This document shows positions 40,681 through 47,959 of a stretch of DNA of 64,000 bases, piece after piece. The position numbers and the translations under genes were made by a program. Below the pieces are notes generated by a model. The model was not told where the DNA came from. It was given only the letters and a program-made list of their open reading frames with translations, and made no database searches. The DNA lies in the NCBI GenBank assembly GCA_037443705.1, contig JBBINV010000010.1, positions 9,740 to 73,739 on the forward strand, in the 5' to 3' direction. This DNA is from 2-02-FULL-66-14 sp037443705. GTDB taxonomy: Bacteria; Pseudomonadota; Gammaproteobacteria; Burkholderiales; SG8-39. The first letter of the stretch is position 1; every line of letters begins with the position of its first letter.

Positions 40681-42803
40681 GCGACGCCCGGCATTTCGGC
40701 GGCGAGCCTGGCGGCGGCCGACCACGAGGTGGCGGCGAGCGCCTGGAGGAGCTCGTCCTGCGCCGAGCGGCCGCGGCCGCGGCGCGCCGGCCGCTCGTAG
40801 CTGCCCTCCGCGTTCATCACCCAGGTCTGCGCGGTGTCTTCCAGGTACGCCTGCAGGCCCTCCTTCACGACGCGGGCTTTCAGCGCCGGATCGAGCACCG
40901 GGAAGGCGAGCTCGATGCGGCGGAAGAAATTGCGGTCCATCCAGTCCGCGCTCGCGAGCCAGACGTCCTCGGCGCCGTCGTTCTGGAAGTAGAACACGCG
41001 CGTGTGCTCGAGGAACCGGCCCACCGTCGAGCGCACCCGGATGTTGTCCGAGAGGCCCGCGATCCCGGGCCGCAGCGCGCACACGCCGCGCACGATGAGG
41101 TCGATCTGCACCCCGGCCTGCGAGGCCGCGTACAGCTCTTCGATCAGCTCGGGCTCGAGCAGCGCGTTCATCTTCGCGATGATGCGCGCGGGCTTGCCCT
41201 CTTTTGCGAGCCGCGCCTCGTTTCGCACCGCGGCGAGCACGCGCCGGTGCAGCGTGAAGGGCGAGATCCACAGGTGCTTCATCCGGCTCGCGCGCCCCAG
41301 GCCCGTCAGCTGCTTGAACAGCTCGTTCACGTCCGAGCACATCTCCTCGTTCGCGGTGAGCAGCCCGAAATCGGTGTACTGGCGCGCGGTCCGCGGATGG
41401 TAGTTGCCGGTCGCGAGGTGCGCGTAGCGCCTGAGCGCCGGGCCCTGCGGCGTGTCCTCGCGCCGCACCACGAGAGCCATCTTGGCGTGCGTCTTGTGCC
41501 CGACCACGCCGTAGATGACGTGCGCGCCGACTTCCTCGAGGCGCGACGCCCACGCGATGTTCACCTCCTCGTCGAAGCGCGCGAGGAGCTCGAGCACCAC
41601 GGTCACTTCCTTTCCGAGCCGCGCCGCGGCGATCAGGATCTCCATCAGCTCCGAGTCGGTGCCGGTGCGATACACGGTCTGCTTGATCGCGATCACGCGC
41701 GGATCGGTGACCGCGGTGCGGATGAACTCGATCACCGGGACGAACGACTGGTAGGGATGGTGCAGGAGCACGTCGCCGGTGCCGAGCGCCGCGTAGACGT
41801 CGCGATTGCGCACCAGCGGCTCCGGGAGCCCGGCCTGGAAAGGCGGGTACTTGAGGTCCGCGCGGTCGACCTGGTCGTACACCTCGCGCAGCCGGTACAG
41901 GTTCACCGGGCCGTCCACCCGGTAGAGATCGGCCTCGCCGAGCCCGAACTGCTGGAGCAGGAACTCGCACGTGCCCGGCGAGCAGCTCTCGGCGACCTCG
42001 AGCCGGACCGCGTCGCCGAAGTGCCGGTGGAGCAGCTCGCCCTGCACCGCGATCCGCAGGTTCTTGATCTCCTCTTCGTCCACGAAGAGGTCGGAGTTGC
42101 GCGTGACGCGGAACTGGTGGCAACCCTGCACCTGCATTCCGGCGAACAGCTCGTCCATGTGCGCATGAAGGATCGAGGACAGGAACACGAACGCGTAGGG
42201 CGTTCCCGCGACCTCGGCCGGGAGCCGGATCACGCGCGGCAGCGCGCGCGGCGCCTGCACGATCGCGGCGCGCGATTTCCGCCCGAAGGCGTCGCGGCCC
42301 TCCAGCTCGATCGCGAAGTTGAGGCTCTTGTTGAGCACCCTGGGAAACGGATGCGCCGGGTCGAGGCCGATCGGCGTCAGCACCGGCAGGAGCTCGCGGA
42401 AGAAGTACTCGCGCACCCAGGCGCGCTGCGAGTCGGTCCAGGCCTCGCGCTTCGGGAAGATCACGCCCTCGCGCGCAGCCGCAGGCAGGAGCACCTCGTT
42501 CAGCAGCCGGTACTGCTCCGCGACCAGCGCGTGCGCCTGCGCCGAGACGAGCGCAAACACCTCTCCCGGACTGCGTCCGTCGGGGCCGGACTCCTTCACG
42601 CCGAGCTTGATCTGCTCCTTGAGGCCCGCGACGCGGATCTCGAAAAACTCGTCGAGGTTGGACGAGACGATGGTGAGGAAGCGCAGGCGCTCGAGCAGCG
42701 GCACCGAGTCGTCGGCGGCCTGCGCGAGCACGCGCCGGTTGAACTCCAGGAGCCCCAGCTCGCGGTTCAGGAAGTGCGAAGGGACGAGCCCCTTCTTGCT
42801 CAT
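40677..42803 (-). CDS. ppk: Polyphosphate kinase 1
   Basis: Ppk1 polymerises ATP-derived phosphate to polyphosphate. The 708 residues match the family: N-terminal FLNRELGLLEFNRRVLAQA, a middle domain with VARFDEEVNIAWASRLEEVG-type sequence, the phosphorylated histidine in VGHKTHAKMALV and the second active site histidine in LATGNYH. Its ATG lies 35 bases from the ppx ATG on the other strand, so both genes share one short regulatory region. dgkA follows downstream with an overlap. Confidence 0.95.
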   Translation of the reverse strand: MSKKGLVPSHFLNRELGLLEFNRRVLAQAADDSVPLLERLRFLTIVSSNLDEFFEIRVAGLKEQIKLGVKESGPDGRSPGEVFALVSAQAHALVAEQYRLLNEVLLPAAAREGVIFPKREAWTDSQRAWVREYFFRELLPVLTPIGLDPAHPFPRVLNKSLNFAIELEGRDAFGRKSRAAIVQAPRALPRVIRLPAEVAGTPYAFVFLSSILHAHMDELFAGMQVQGCHQFRVTRNSDLFVDEEEIKNLRIAVQGELLHRHFGDAVRLEVAESCSPGTCEFLLQQFGLGEADLYRVDGPVNLYRLREVYDQVDRADLKYPPFQAGLPEPLVRNRDVYAALGTGDVLLHHPYQSFVPVIEFIRTAVTDPRVIAIKQTVYRTGTDSELMEILIAAARLGKEVTVVLELLARFDEEVNIAWASRLEEVGAHVIYGVVGHKTHAKMALVVRREDTPQGPALRRYAHLATGNYHPRTARQYTDFGLLTANEEMCSDVNELFKQLTGLGRASRMKHLWISPFTLHRRVLAAVRNEARLAKEGKPARIIAKMNALLEPELIEELYAASQAGVQIDLIVRGVCALRPGIAGLSDNIRVRSTVGRFLEHTRVFYFQNDGAEDVWLASADWMDRNFFRRIELAFPVLDPALKARVVKEGLQAYLEDTAQTWVMNAEGSYERPARRGRGRSAQDELLQALAATSWSAAARLAAEMPGVA

Positions 42804-42838
42804 TGCCGGCTCTCCTTGCGAATGCTAATTTTACTCCG

Positions 42839-44356
42839 ATGGCGCGCCCCGAAGTCCTCGCCGCGGTCGACCTCGGCTCGAACAGCTTTCACCTGCAGGT
42901 AGGGCGCGCGGTCGAGGGTCAGATCTATCCGCTCGATGCGCTGCGCGATGTCGTGCGCCTGGGGGCAGGGCTGACCGCCGACAAGCGCATCGACCGTGCC
43001 ACGCAGGCGAAAGCGCTCGAGACCCTGTCGCGCTTCGGCGAGCGCCTGCGCGGTCTTCCCCCGCGCGCGGTGCGCGCGGTGGGCACCAACACGCTGCGCG
43101 TGGCGAAGAACGCGTCTGCGTTCCTGCGCGAGGCGCGCGCCGCGCTCGGCTTCCCGATCGAGGTGATCTCGGGGCGCGAGGAGGCGCGCCTGATCTACCT
43201 GGGCGTCGCGCATTCGCTGCCGCCCGCACCGCACCGGCGCCTGGTGGTCGACATCGGCGGCGGCTCGACCGAGTTCATCATCGGCTCGGGGCTCGAGCCG
43301 CGCCTGACCGAATCGCTCTACATGGGTTGCGTGAGCTGGAGCCTCAAGCACTTTCCGGAAGGGCGGGTGGACAAGGCGCACATGAAGGCGGCCGAGCTCG
43401 CGGCGCGCCAGGAACTCTCGGGCATTGCGCACGAGTACCGCGCGCAGGGCTGGGACGAGGCGGTCGGCTCCTCGGGGACGGCGCGCGCGATCGAGGCGAT
43501 CCTGCGCGAGAACGGCTACTCGGAATCGGGAATCACGCGCGAGGGGCTCGAGCGCCTGAGGGGCCTGCTCATCAAGCACGAGCGCGCCGATCCCGACGAA
43601 ATAAGGGGCCTGCGCGAGAACCGCGCGCCGGTGCTCCCGGGCGGCGTCGCGATCCTCGGCGCGGTGCTCGAGGAGCTCGGGATCGAGTCGATGGCGGTAT
43701 CGGACGGGGCGCTGCGGCACGGCGTGCTCTACGACCTGCTCGGGCGCGTGCAGCACCGCGACATGCGCGAGGCGACCGTCGCCCAGTTCATGCGGCGCTA
43801 TCACGTGGATGCCGTGCAGGCGGAGCGGGTGAGGGCCCTCGCGCTGAAGATCTACGACGGCCTTGCGCCCGGGGAAGAGCGCGACGACGATCCCGACCGC
43901 CTGATGCTCGACTGGGCGGCGCGCCTCGCCGAGACCGGGCTCTCGATCGCGCACGCGCAATACCACAAGCACTCGGCCTACGTGCTCTCGAACGCCGACA
44001 TGCCGGGTTTCTCGCGCATGGAGCAGCAGCGGCTGGCGCGCATCGTGCTCGCGCACCGCGGCAAGCTCGGCAAGGTGCAGGACGCGGGGCTGGAGGCGCG
44101 CGACTGGATGCTCGTGTTCGCGCTGCGCCTGGCCACCCTGGTCCTGCGGAGCCGCACCGACGTCAGGTTTCCGCTGCTGCGCGTCTCCGCGGATGACGCC
44201 GGGTTCGCGCTCGCGCTGCCGCAGGCCTGGCTCGAGGAGAACCCGCTCACGGCCGATGCGCTCGAGTCCGAAGCCGGCCACTGGAAGGCGGTGGGTATGA
44301 AGTTCGCGGCGAGCGCGCTCTCCGACAGGAAGGTGGCGGCGCTCAAGCGCGCCTAG
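42839..44356 (+). CDS. ppx: Exopolyphosphatase (Ppx/GppA family)
   Basis: Ppx removes terminal phosphates from polyphosphate, and GppA hydrolyses pppGpp. The 505 residues include the ASKHA ATP-like phosphate loops AAVDLGSNSFHLQVG (N-terminal) and VVDIGGGSTEFIIGSG (second phosphate loop), GYSESGITREGLERL, and a C-terminal HD-like region near DDDPDRLMLDWAARLAETG. Length and neighbours (ppk divergent) favour exopolyphosphatase over GppA. The start at 42839 lacks a clear Shine-Dalgarno. Confidence 0.92.
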   Translation: MARPEVLAAVDLGSNSFHLQVGRAVEGQIYPLDALRDVVRLGAGLTADKRIDRATQAKALETLSRFGERLRGLPPRAVRAVGTNTLRVAKNASAFLREARAALGFPIEVISGREEARLIYLGVAHSLPPAPHRRLVVDIGGGSTEFIIGSGLEPRLTESLYMGCVSWSLKHFPEGRVDKAHMKAAELAARQELSGIAHEYRAQGWDEAVGSSGTARAIEAILRENGYSESGITREGLERLRGLLIKHERADPDEIRGLRENRAPVLPGGVAILGAVLEELGIESMAVSDGALRHGVLYDLLGRVQHRDMREATVAQFMRRYHVDAVQAERVRALALKIYDGLAPGEERDDDPDRLMLDWAARLAETGLSIAHAQYHKHSAYVLSNADMPGFSRMEQQRLARIVLAHRGKLGKVQDAGLEARDWMLVFALRLATLVLRSRTDVRFPLLRVSADDAGFALALPQAWLEENPLTADALESEAGHWKAVGMKFAASALSDRKVAALKRA

Positions 44357-44361
44357 ATCGA

Positions 44362-44639
44362 TCAAAGAAAGTCGGGCGACGTGACCGCGCGCACGACGAC
44401 TTCGGTCTTCCCCTCCTTCTCGCGCCGCGCGATCCACCACAGCCCCCCTTTCTTGATGCTCACCTCCAGCTCCGCGCCGGCTCCGCCGGGCTCGCATAGA
44501 GCGCGAACTTCGCGGGCAGGCGCTGCTGCAGCCAGGACGCCACCCACGCCGCCTGCTTCTGGCCCTTGGAGGTGAGCTTTCGCTCGACGTGGTCCTCGCC
44601 GGGCGCCGCTTCGGCGTGGCGCCACAGGACGAGCTCCAT
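44362..44639 (-). pseudogene. Decayed SixA phosphohistidine phosphatase gene
   Basis: The front from ATG 44639 is a clear SixA start: MELVLWRHAEAAPGED, with the RH catalytic motif, then ERKLTSKGQKQAAWVASWL and YASPAEPARS, where normal SixA has SPALRARQTA. The sequence then jumps, in another frame, to a SixA-like tail KKGGLWWIARREKEGKTEVVVRAVTSPDF ending at 44362. About 50-60 middle residues, including the catalytic second histidine in VGHxP, are missing. A deletion at the GGCGGAG/GGCGCGGAG similarity near 44478 explains it. The ppx-sixA neighbourhood is common in Betaproteobacteria. Confidence 0.8.
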
Positions 44640-44688
44640 GCGCATGGGTTGCAAGCTAGCGTCGCCGTGTTACGAATCCGTGACGGCG

Positions 44689-44718
44689 TTGAGCGGGAAC
44701 CGCCGCGTGCGATAGAAT
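44689..44718 (+). promoter_or_regulatory. Promoter of tRNA-Val
   Basis: TTGAGC (44689-44694) is followed after 18 bases by TAGAAT (44713-44718), which lies 12 bases before the tRNA 5' end. The -10 context GCGATAGAATCCGA is almost identical before the tRNA-Pro gene at 61.5 kb. Confidence 0.7.
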
Positions 44719-44730
44719 CCGATCCTTCGC

Positions 44731-44807
44731 AGGCGCGTAGCTCAGCTGGTTAGAGCACTACCTTGACATGGTAGGGGTCGTTGGTTCGAGTCCAATCGCG
44801 CCTACCA
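44731..44807 (+). tRNA. tRNA-Val (anticodon GAC)
   Basis: The 77-base gene folds as a cloverleaf: acceptor AGGCGCG pairs with CGCGCCT, the D arm is GCTC-AGCTGGTTA-GAGC, the anticodon arm is CTACC-TTGACAT-GGTAG with anticodon GAC, the T arm is GTTGG-TTCGAGT-CCAAT, and CCA is encoded. It resembles E. coli tRNA-Val(GAC). The 3' 45 bases are duplicated at 45686-45730. Confidence 0.98.
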
Positions 44808-44905
44808 CACCCCCTCAAGCACATACGTTGAAACGGTAACCTCTGCCGGGCGCAGAGAGCGGCAAGCGCCGGTGACCAAGGCTTGCCTCGCGTAGCATGA
44901 GGGCC

Positions 44906-45343
44906 ATGCTGCCTCCCTTCGCCGCGAACGGCGACCTTCCGCCAGGGATCCATCTCGCTGGTTGGAGCGAGATCGAGCGGCGGTTCGGCGCCGGTACCGG
45001 GTCGCGCGTGAATGCCTACGCGAAGATTCGGCATTTGTATGAACTTGCCGAGCGAACCGGGCGGCTGGAGCGGTTCTTGGTGTTCGGGAGTTTCGTTTCA
45101 TCGGCTGTCGATCCGCGGGACGTGGATATCGTCCTGGTGATGACTGCCGATTTCCGGCTGGAGGAGGCGCCCCGCGAGTCGCGCACGCTGTTCTCGCACC
45201 CGGATGCCGAGGCGCGGTTCGGGGCGAGTGTGTTCTGGGTGCGTCAGGGGATGCTCGACGAGGCCCAGATGCAGGAGTTCCTCGAGACGTGGCAAACTAA
45301 GCGCGACGGGACCAGGCGCGGACTACTGGAGGTCATGCCGTGA
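44906..45343 (+). CDS. Nucleotidyltransferase-fold protein (DUF6932-like)
   Basis: The 145-residue protein reads MLPPFAANGDLPPGIHLAGWSEIERRFG, then FLVFGSFVSSAVDPRDVDIVLVM with a polymerase-beta-type GS-x-D-x-D motif; a DUF6932-like family name is remembered, not verified. MNT-type nucleotidyltransferases paired with a small partner act as toxin/antitoxin modules in other bacteria. An ATG three codons upstream (44897) is an alternative start. Its stop overlaps the next start (GTGA), so it is coupled to the small gene. The protein lacks the second acidic loop that would make it certain to be active. Confidence 0.7.
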   Translation: MLPPFAANGDLPPGIHLAGWSEIERRFGAGTGSRVNAYAKIRHLYELAERTGRLERFLVFGSFVSSAVDPRDVDIVLVMTADFRLEEAPRESRTLFSHPDAEARFGASVFWVRQGMLDEAQMQEFLETWQTKRDGTRRGLLEVMP

Positions 45344-45546
45344 TCCGTAACGACCAGGAATTGGCGGTTTCGCGCGAGCGCCTCGCCAAGCTCGAGCGCA
45401 CGCTTGAGACGCTCCGCAAGTCGGCGCGGCCGGAGGAATGGCCGGAGCTGAGCTCGGGCTATCGTCTGGAGATCGAGCGCATGCAGGGCGAGATCCTCGA
45501 CTACCTGGTGCAGAACGCGCCGCGGCGCGAGGGCGCGCCGGCCTGA
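45340..45546 (+). CDS. Small coiled-coil protein coupled to the nucleotidyltransferase
   Basis: The 68-residue protein starts at a GTG preceded by GGAGG (45328-45332) and reads MIRNDQELAVSRERLAKLER, then leucine-rich heptads TLRKSARPEEWPEL and LEIERMQGEILDYLVQ. Short antitoxin-like proteins with an N-terminal M-I-x-N-x-x-E pattern accompany several toxins in island contexts. A second small start similar to MIRND is seen at 45652. The function is not known; by position it is the candidate antitoxin or partner of the upstream protein. Confidence 0.6.
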   Translation: MIRNDQELAVSRERLAKLERTLETLRKSARPEEWPELSSGYRLEIERMQGEILDYLVQNAPRREGAPA

Positions 45547-45685
45547 TCGCGCGCGCTCGCTGCGGCCCCGAGTGGGTACACCTATGGGGCCAATCCTGTC
45601 GCTTTCTGGCATCTGCGGTCGTCCCGGTCCGGAGCCGGGTAGCGCAAAATATTGATTCGGAACGACCGCATTGCCAAGTGCGCGA
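45547..45685. other. Noncoding strip before attR with a partner-gene-like 5' fragment
   Basis: This 139-base strip has no complete gene. Near its end, from 45652, TTG ATT CGG AAC GAC reads MIRND, as does GTG ATC CGT AAC GAC at the start of the small gene at 45340. It continues RIAKCA and is then cut by the tRNA 3' copy. It also contains ATGGGGCCAATC, a string that recurs at 46353. Confidence 0.45.
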
Positions 45686-45730
45686 TTGACATGGTAGGGG
45701 TCGTTGGTTCGAGTCCAATCGCGCCTACCA
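45686..45730 (+). repeat. Direct repeat of tRNA-Val 3' half (attR-like)
   Basis: TTGACATGGTAGGGG followed by the T arm, the 3' acceptor strand and CCA is identical over 45 bases to 44763-44807. It has no 5' half, so it cannot be a tRNA. It marks the right end of the element. Confidence 0.95.
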
Positions 45731-45775
45731 GCTCCTCCTTGCCCACGCGGATCTGGCGGTCGGGGAAAATGACGC

Positions 45776-46036
45776 ATGCCGGAGATTTCGCGCTTTCTCG
45801 GAATCGTCATCACGATGTACTTCAACGATCACAATCCGCCGCACTTCCACGTGCGCTACGAGGACCATCGCGCGATCGTCGGCATCGAGCCGCTTGAATT
45901 GCGGGAAGGCGAGCTTCCGCCGCGCGTCGTGGGGCTGGTCATGGAGTGGGCGGAGATCCATCAGGCCGAGCTGCGACGGAACTGGACGACCCTCGCGGAG
46001 AAGGGTACTTTTCGCAAGATCGACCCTCTCGTGTGA
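45776..46036 (+). CDS. DUF4160 protein
   Basis: The 86-residue protein starts MPEISRFLGIVITMYFNDHNPPHFHVRYEDH, the signature of DUF4160, which is regularly found in front of a DUF2442 gene. The sequence ILGIVITMYFNDH-PPHFHV (histidines near residues 19 and 23) is family-specific. The pair is thought to be toxin/antitoxin-like, but no activity has been shown to my knowledge. It sits 45 bases beyond the right tRNA copy and 11 bases before the DUF2442 gene. Confidence 0.88.
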   Translation: MPEISRFLGIVITMYFNDHNPPHFHVRYEDHRAIVGIEPLELREGELPPRVVGLVMEWAEIHQAELRRNWTTLAEKGTFRKIDPLV

Positions 46037-46047
46037 AGAGGCAGTCA

Positions 46048-46299
46048 ATGATCTGGATTATCGAAGCCAAGGCGCTGCCGGACTATCGGCTGCAGGTGCG
46101 CTTTTCGGACGGCGCCGAGGGCGAGATCGATCTTCGAGGATTCATCGAGTCGGACGCGCGGCCGATCGTGAAGGCGCTGCGCGACCGCTCGGCGTTCGCC
46201 GCGATCCGCGTGGAAATGGACACGGTGGTCTGGGCAAACGGGTTCGATCTTGCGCCGGAATTCCTGCGCGAGCGGCTGAAGCCACGCGTTGCTGCGTAG
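46048..46299 (+). CDS. DUF2442 protein
   Basis: The 83-residue protein starts MIWIIEAKALPDYRLQVRFSDGAEGEIDLRGF and ends with VVWANGFDLAPEFLRERL, both DUF2442 hallmarks. DUF2442 proteins normally follow a DUF4160 or a helix-turn-helix partner and are grouped with antitoxin-like proteins. The gene follows the DUF4160 gene in the same strand with 11 bases between them. The next 190 bases before the kinase leader contain a 23-base string related to the end of the small gene at 45340. Confidence 0.88.
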   Translation: MIWIIEAKALPDYRLQVRFSDGAEGEIDLRGFIESDARPIVKALRDRSAFAAIRVEMDTVVWANGFDLAPEFLRERLKPRVAA

Positions 46300-46494
46300 G
46301 AGGGCAGTCCGCGTCGCGAGGGCGCTCCGGCCTGTTCATGCGCGCTTGGTCTTTGGGGCCAATCGTGGCGAGCCGCCGATCCCTCCCGCGGCGCGGCATC
46401 GCGGCACTCAAGGCGCGCTTTCTGCCAGTTTCTTGCTCCCCAGGGCCGCAGACTTGATCTAGATCGTTCCCGGCGGTTGCGGCCGTGCCAATCT

Positions 46495-46544
46495 CCTCCT
46501 TCTGGCGGGGGCAGAAGGAGGTACGAAAGTGCCGCAAGCACTTT
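46495..46544 (+). promoter_or_regulatory. Two tandem hairpins covering the histidine kinase RBS and start
   Basis: CCTCCTTCTG (46495-46504) pairs over 10 perfect bases with CAGAAGGAGG (46512-46521) across a GCGGGGG loop. The right arm contains the Shine-Dalgarno for the kinase. A second stem AAAGTGC/GCACTTT (46526-46532 and 46538-46544) contains the GTG start. If both form, translation of the kinase is blocked. This is the shape of an RNA thermometer or of a protein- or small-RNA-operated switch. Confidence 0.6.
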
Positions 46545-47959
46545 TGTCGGGTCGGTCGGCAAGCGCAGGGGCACACCTTCTGGTCGCGCTCGCGACCGCG
46601 GCCGTTTTCGTCCTCGATCTCCAGACGCCATGGGGCGTGGCGACCTGGATCCTGTATGCCTTCCCGACGTTCGTTCTCTGCTGGGCGTCGGGCACGCGCT
46701 ACCTCGTCCCGTACGCCGGGCTCGTGAGCGCGCTCATCGTGCTCGACCATTTCCTTTCCGCGCCGCAGGCACCCGCATCGTTCTCGGTCTTCAACCGCGC
46801 CGCGGGCCTCGCCGCGCTCTGGACCGCGGCGTGGCTGATCGCGCGCCGCGAGCGCGAGCGGCAGGCCTTGCAGCAGCTGCGAGACGGCCTTGAGCAAACG
46901 GTCGCCGAGCGCACCGCCGCGCTGCGCCAATCCGAGGAGCATTGCCGTCAGGGCGAGGCGCAGATGCGCTCCCTGCTCGAGCACTCCTCGGACGTCATCG
47001 TCGCATACGACGAAAACCTGGACGTGGTCTATGCGAGTCCGTCCGTGGGCCGCCTGCTTGGCTACGAGCCCGCGCGGATGGTCGGCAAACCCGGGCTGGC
47101 GATCGTGCATCCCGACGACGCCGCCCAGGTGAAGGAAGTGTTTCGGAAGGTGCGCGCCGATGGAAACGCGGTCGAACGCTGCGAGGTCCGAACCCGGCAC
47201 CGCGACGGAGACTGGCGCTGGTTCGAGATGGCCGTCAGCGCTTGCGCGGACGGCGGGGTCGGGCACCGCTTCATCGTAAACTCGCGCGACGTCACCGAGC
47301 GCAAGGAAGCCGAGCGCCTGCACGTCCAGTCGCTGGAGCGCCAGCGCGACGCGCTGGTGCGCGAGGTGCACCACCGGATCAAGAACAACCTTCAGGGGGT
47401 GATCGGACTGCTTCAACGGCACGCGCGCGCGCGGCCAGAGCTTGCCGAGCTGATGCGCGAGGCCGTGGCGCGTGTCGGGGCCGTGGCAACGCTGCACGGA
47501 CTTTACGCGGGCGCCGCGGTCGGGCGCGTGGCGCTGTGCGAGGTGGCCCAGGCCGTCGCGCGCTACAACGACGAGGTGTTCCCGGACGTCAGGATCGAGT
47601 TCGTGCGGCCCGCGGACTGGCGCGAATCCTGGCTCGACGAGCGCGATGCGGTCGCGGTGGCGCTCGTCGTCAACGAGCTGGCGCTCAACGCCATCAAGGC
47701 CTGCCTGCGCGAGCGCTGCGGCGAGCCGGTGCGGGTCGCGCTCGCGCGCGAAGGCGGGACGGTGATCCTCACCGTGTCCAATCGCGCCGGACGGCTGCCC
47801 GAAGGCTTCGATTTTGCCGCCTCGAGGGCCCTCGGAACGGGCCTTGCCCTGGTGAAATCGCTGCTCGTGCCCGGCACCGCAGTAGCGGTCCGGCAACTGG
47901 AGCCGCAGGGCGTCGAGGCCGAGCTGCGCGTCGCCGCGCCGGTCATAATCGATTCATGA
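46529..47959 (+). CDS. PAS-containing sensor histidine kinase (HisKA_2/HWE-like)
   Basis: The 476-residue kinase starts at GTG. It has four membrane segments in the first 105 residues, a coiled coil (110-143), a PAS domain at about 144-265 and a HisKA_2 type dimerisation/phosphoacceptor domain with H281 and H282 in REVHHRIKNNLQGVIGL. The ATPase domain follows with VNELALNAIKACL (N box) and ALGTGLALVKSLL. It is in an operon with the ANTAR regulator that overlaps its stop by four bases. The signal is unknown. Confidence 0.88.
   Translation: MPQALLSGRSASAGAHLLVALATAAVFVLDLQTPWGVATWILYAFPTFVLCWASGTRYLVPYAGLVSALIVLDHFLSAPQAPASFSVFNRAAGLAALWTAAWLIARRERERQALQQLRDGLEQTVAERTAALRQSEEHCRQGEAQMRSLLEHSSDVIVAYDENLDVVYASPSVGRLLGYEPARMVGKPGLAIVHPDDAAQVKEVFRKVRADGNAVERCEVRTRHRDGDWRWFEMAVSACADGGVGHRFIVNSRDVTERKEAERLHVQSLERQRDALVREVHHRIKNNLQGVIGLLQRHARARPELAELMREAVARVGAVATLHGLYAGAAVGRVALCEVAQAVARYNDEVFPDVRIEFVRPADWRESWLDERDAVAVALVVNELALNAIKACLRERCGEPVRVALAREGGTVILTVSNRAGRLPEGFDFAASRALGTGLALVKSLLVPGTAVAVRQLEPQGVEAELRVAAPVIIDS

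Larger units (their letters stand above)
44808..45730. mobile_element. 0.9-kb element bounded by a duplicated tRNA-Val 3' half
   Basis: An exact 45-base direct repeat (44763-44807, inside the tRNA, and 45686-45730) bounds this 923-base interval. This is the pattern left by integrases that insert at tRNA 3' ends and restore the gene. Inside are two plausible genes (nucleotidyltransferase-fold protein and a small coiled-coil protein), a noncoding strip at 45547-45685, and no integrase or excisionase. It is either a remnant of a larger island or a minimal passenger that moves with an integrase elsewhere. Confidence 0.65.

Noticed and set aside
44906..45343. Known MNT/HEPN toxin/antitoxin pair
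   Set aside because: The neighbour is a short coiled-coil protein without the HEPN R-x4-6-H motif, so the classical name was not used.
46495..46544. ANTAR-type paired hexaloop RNA target in front of the kinase
   Set aside because: The two hairpins there have 7- and 5-base loops and lack the A1/G4 hexaloop pattern expected for ANTAR binding, so they are reported only as RBS-covering hairpins.
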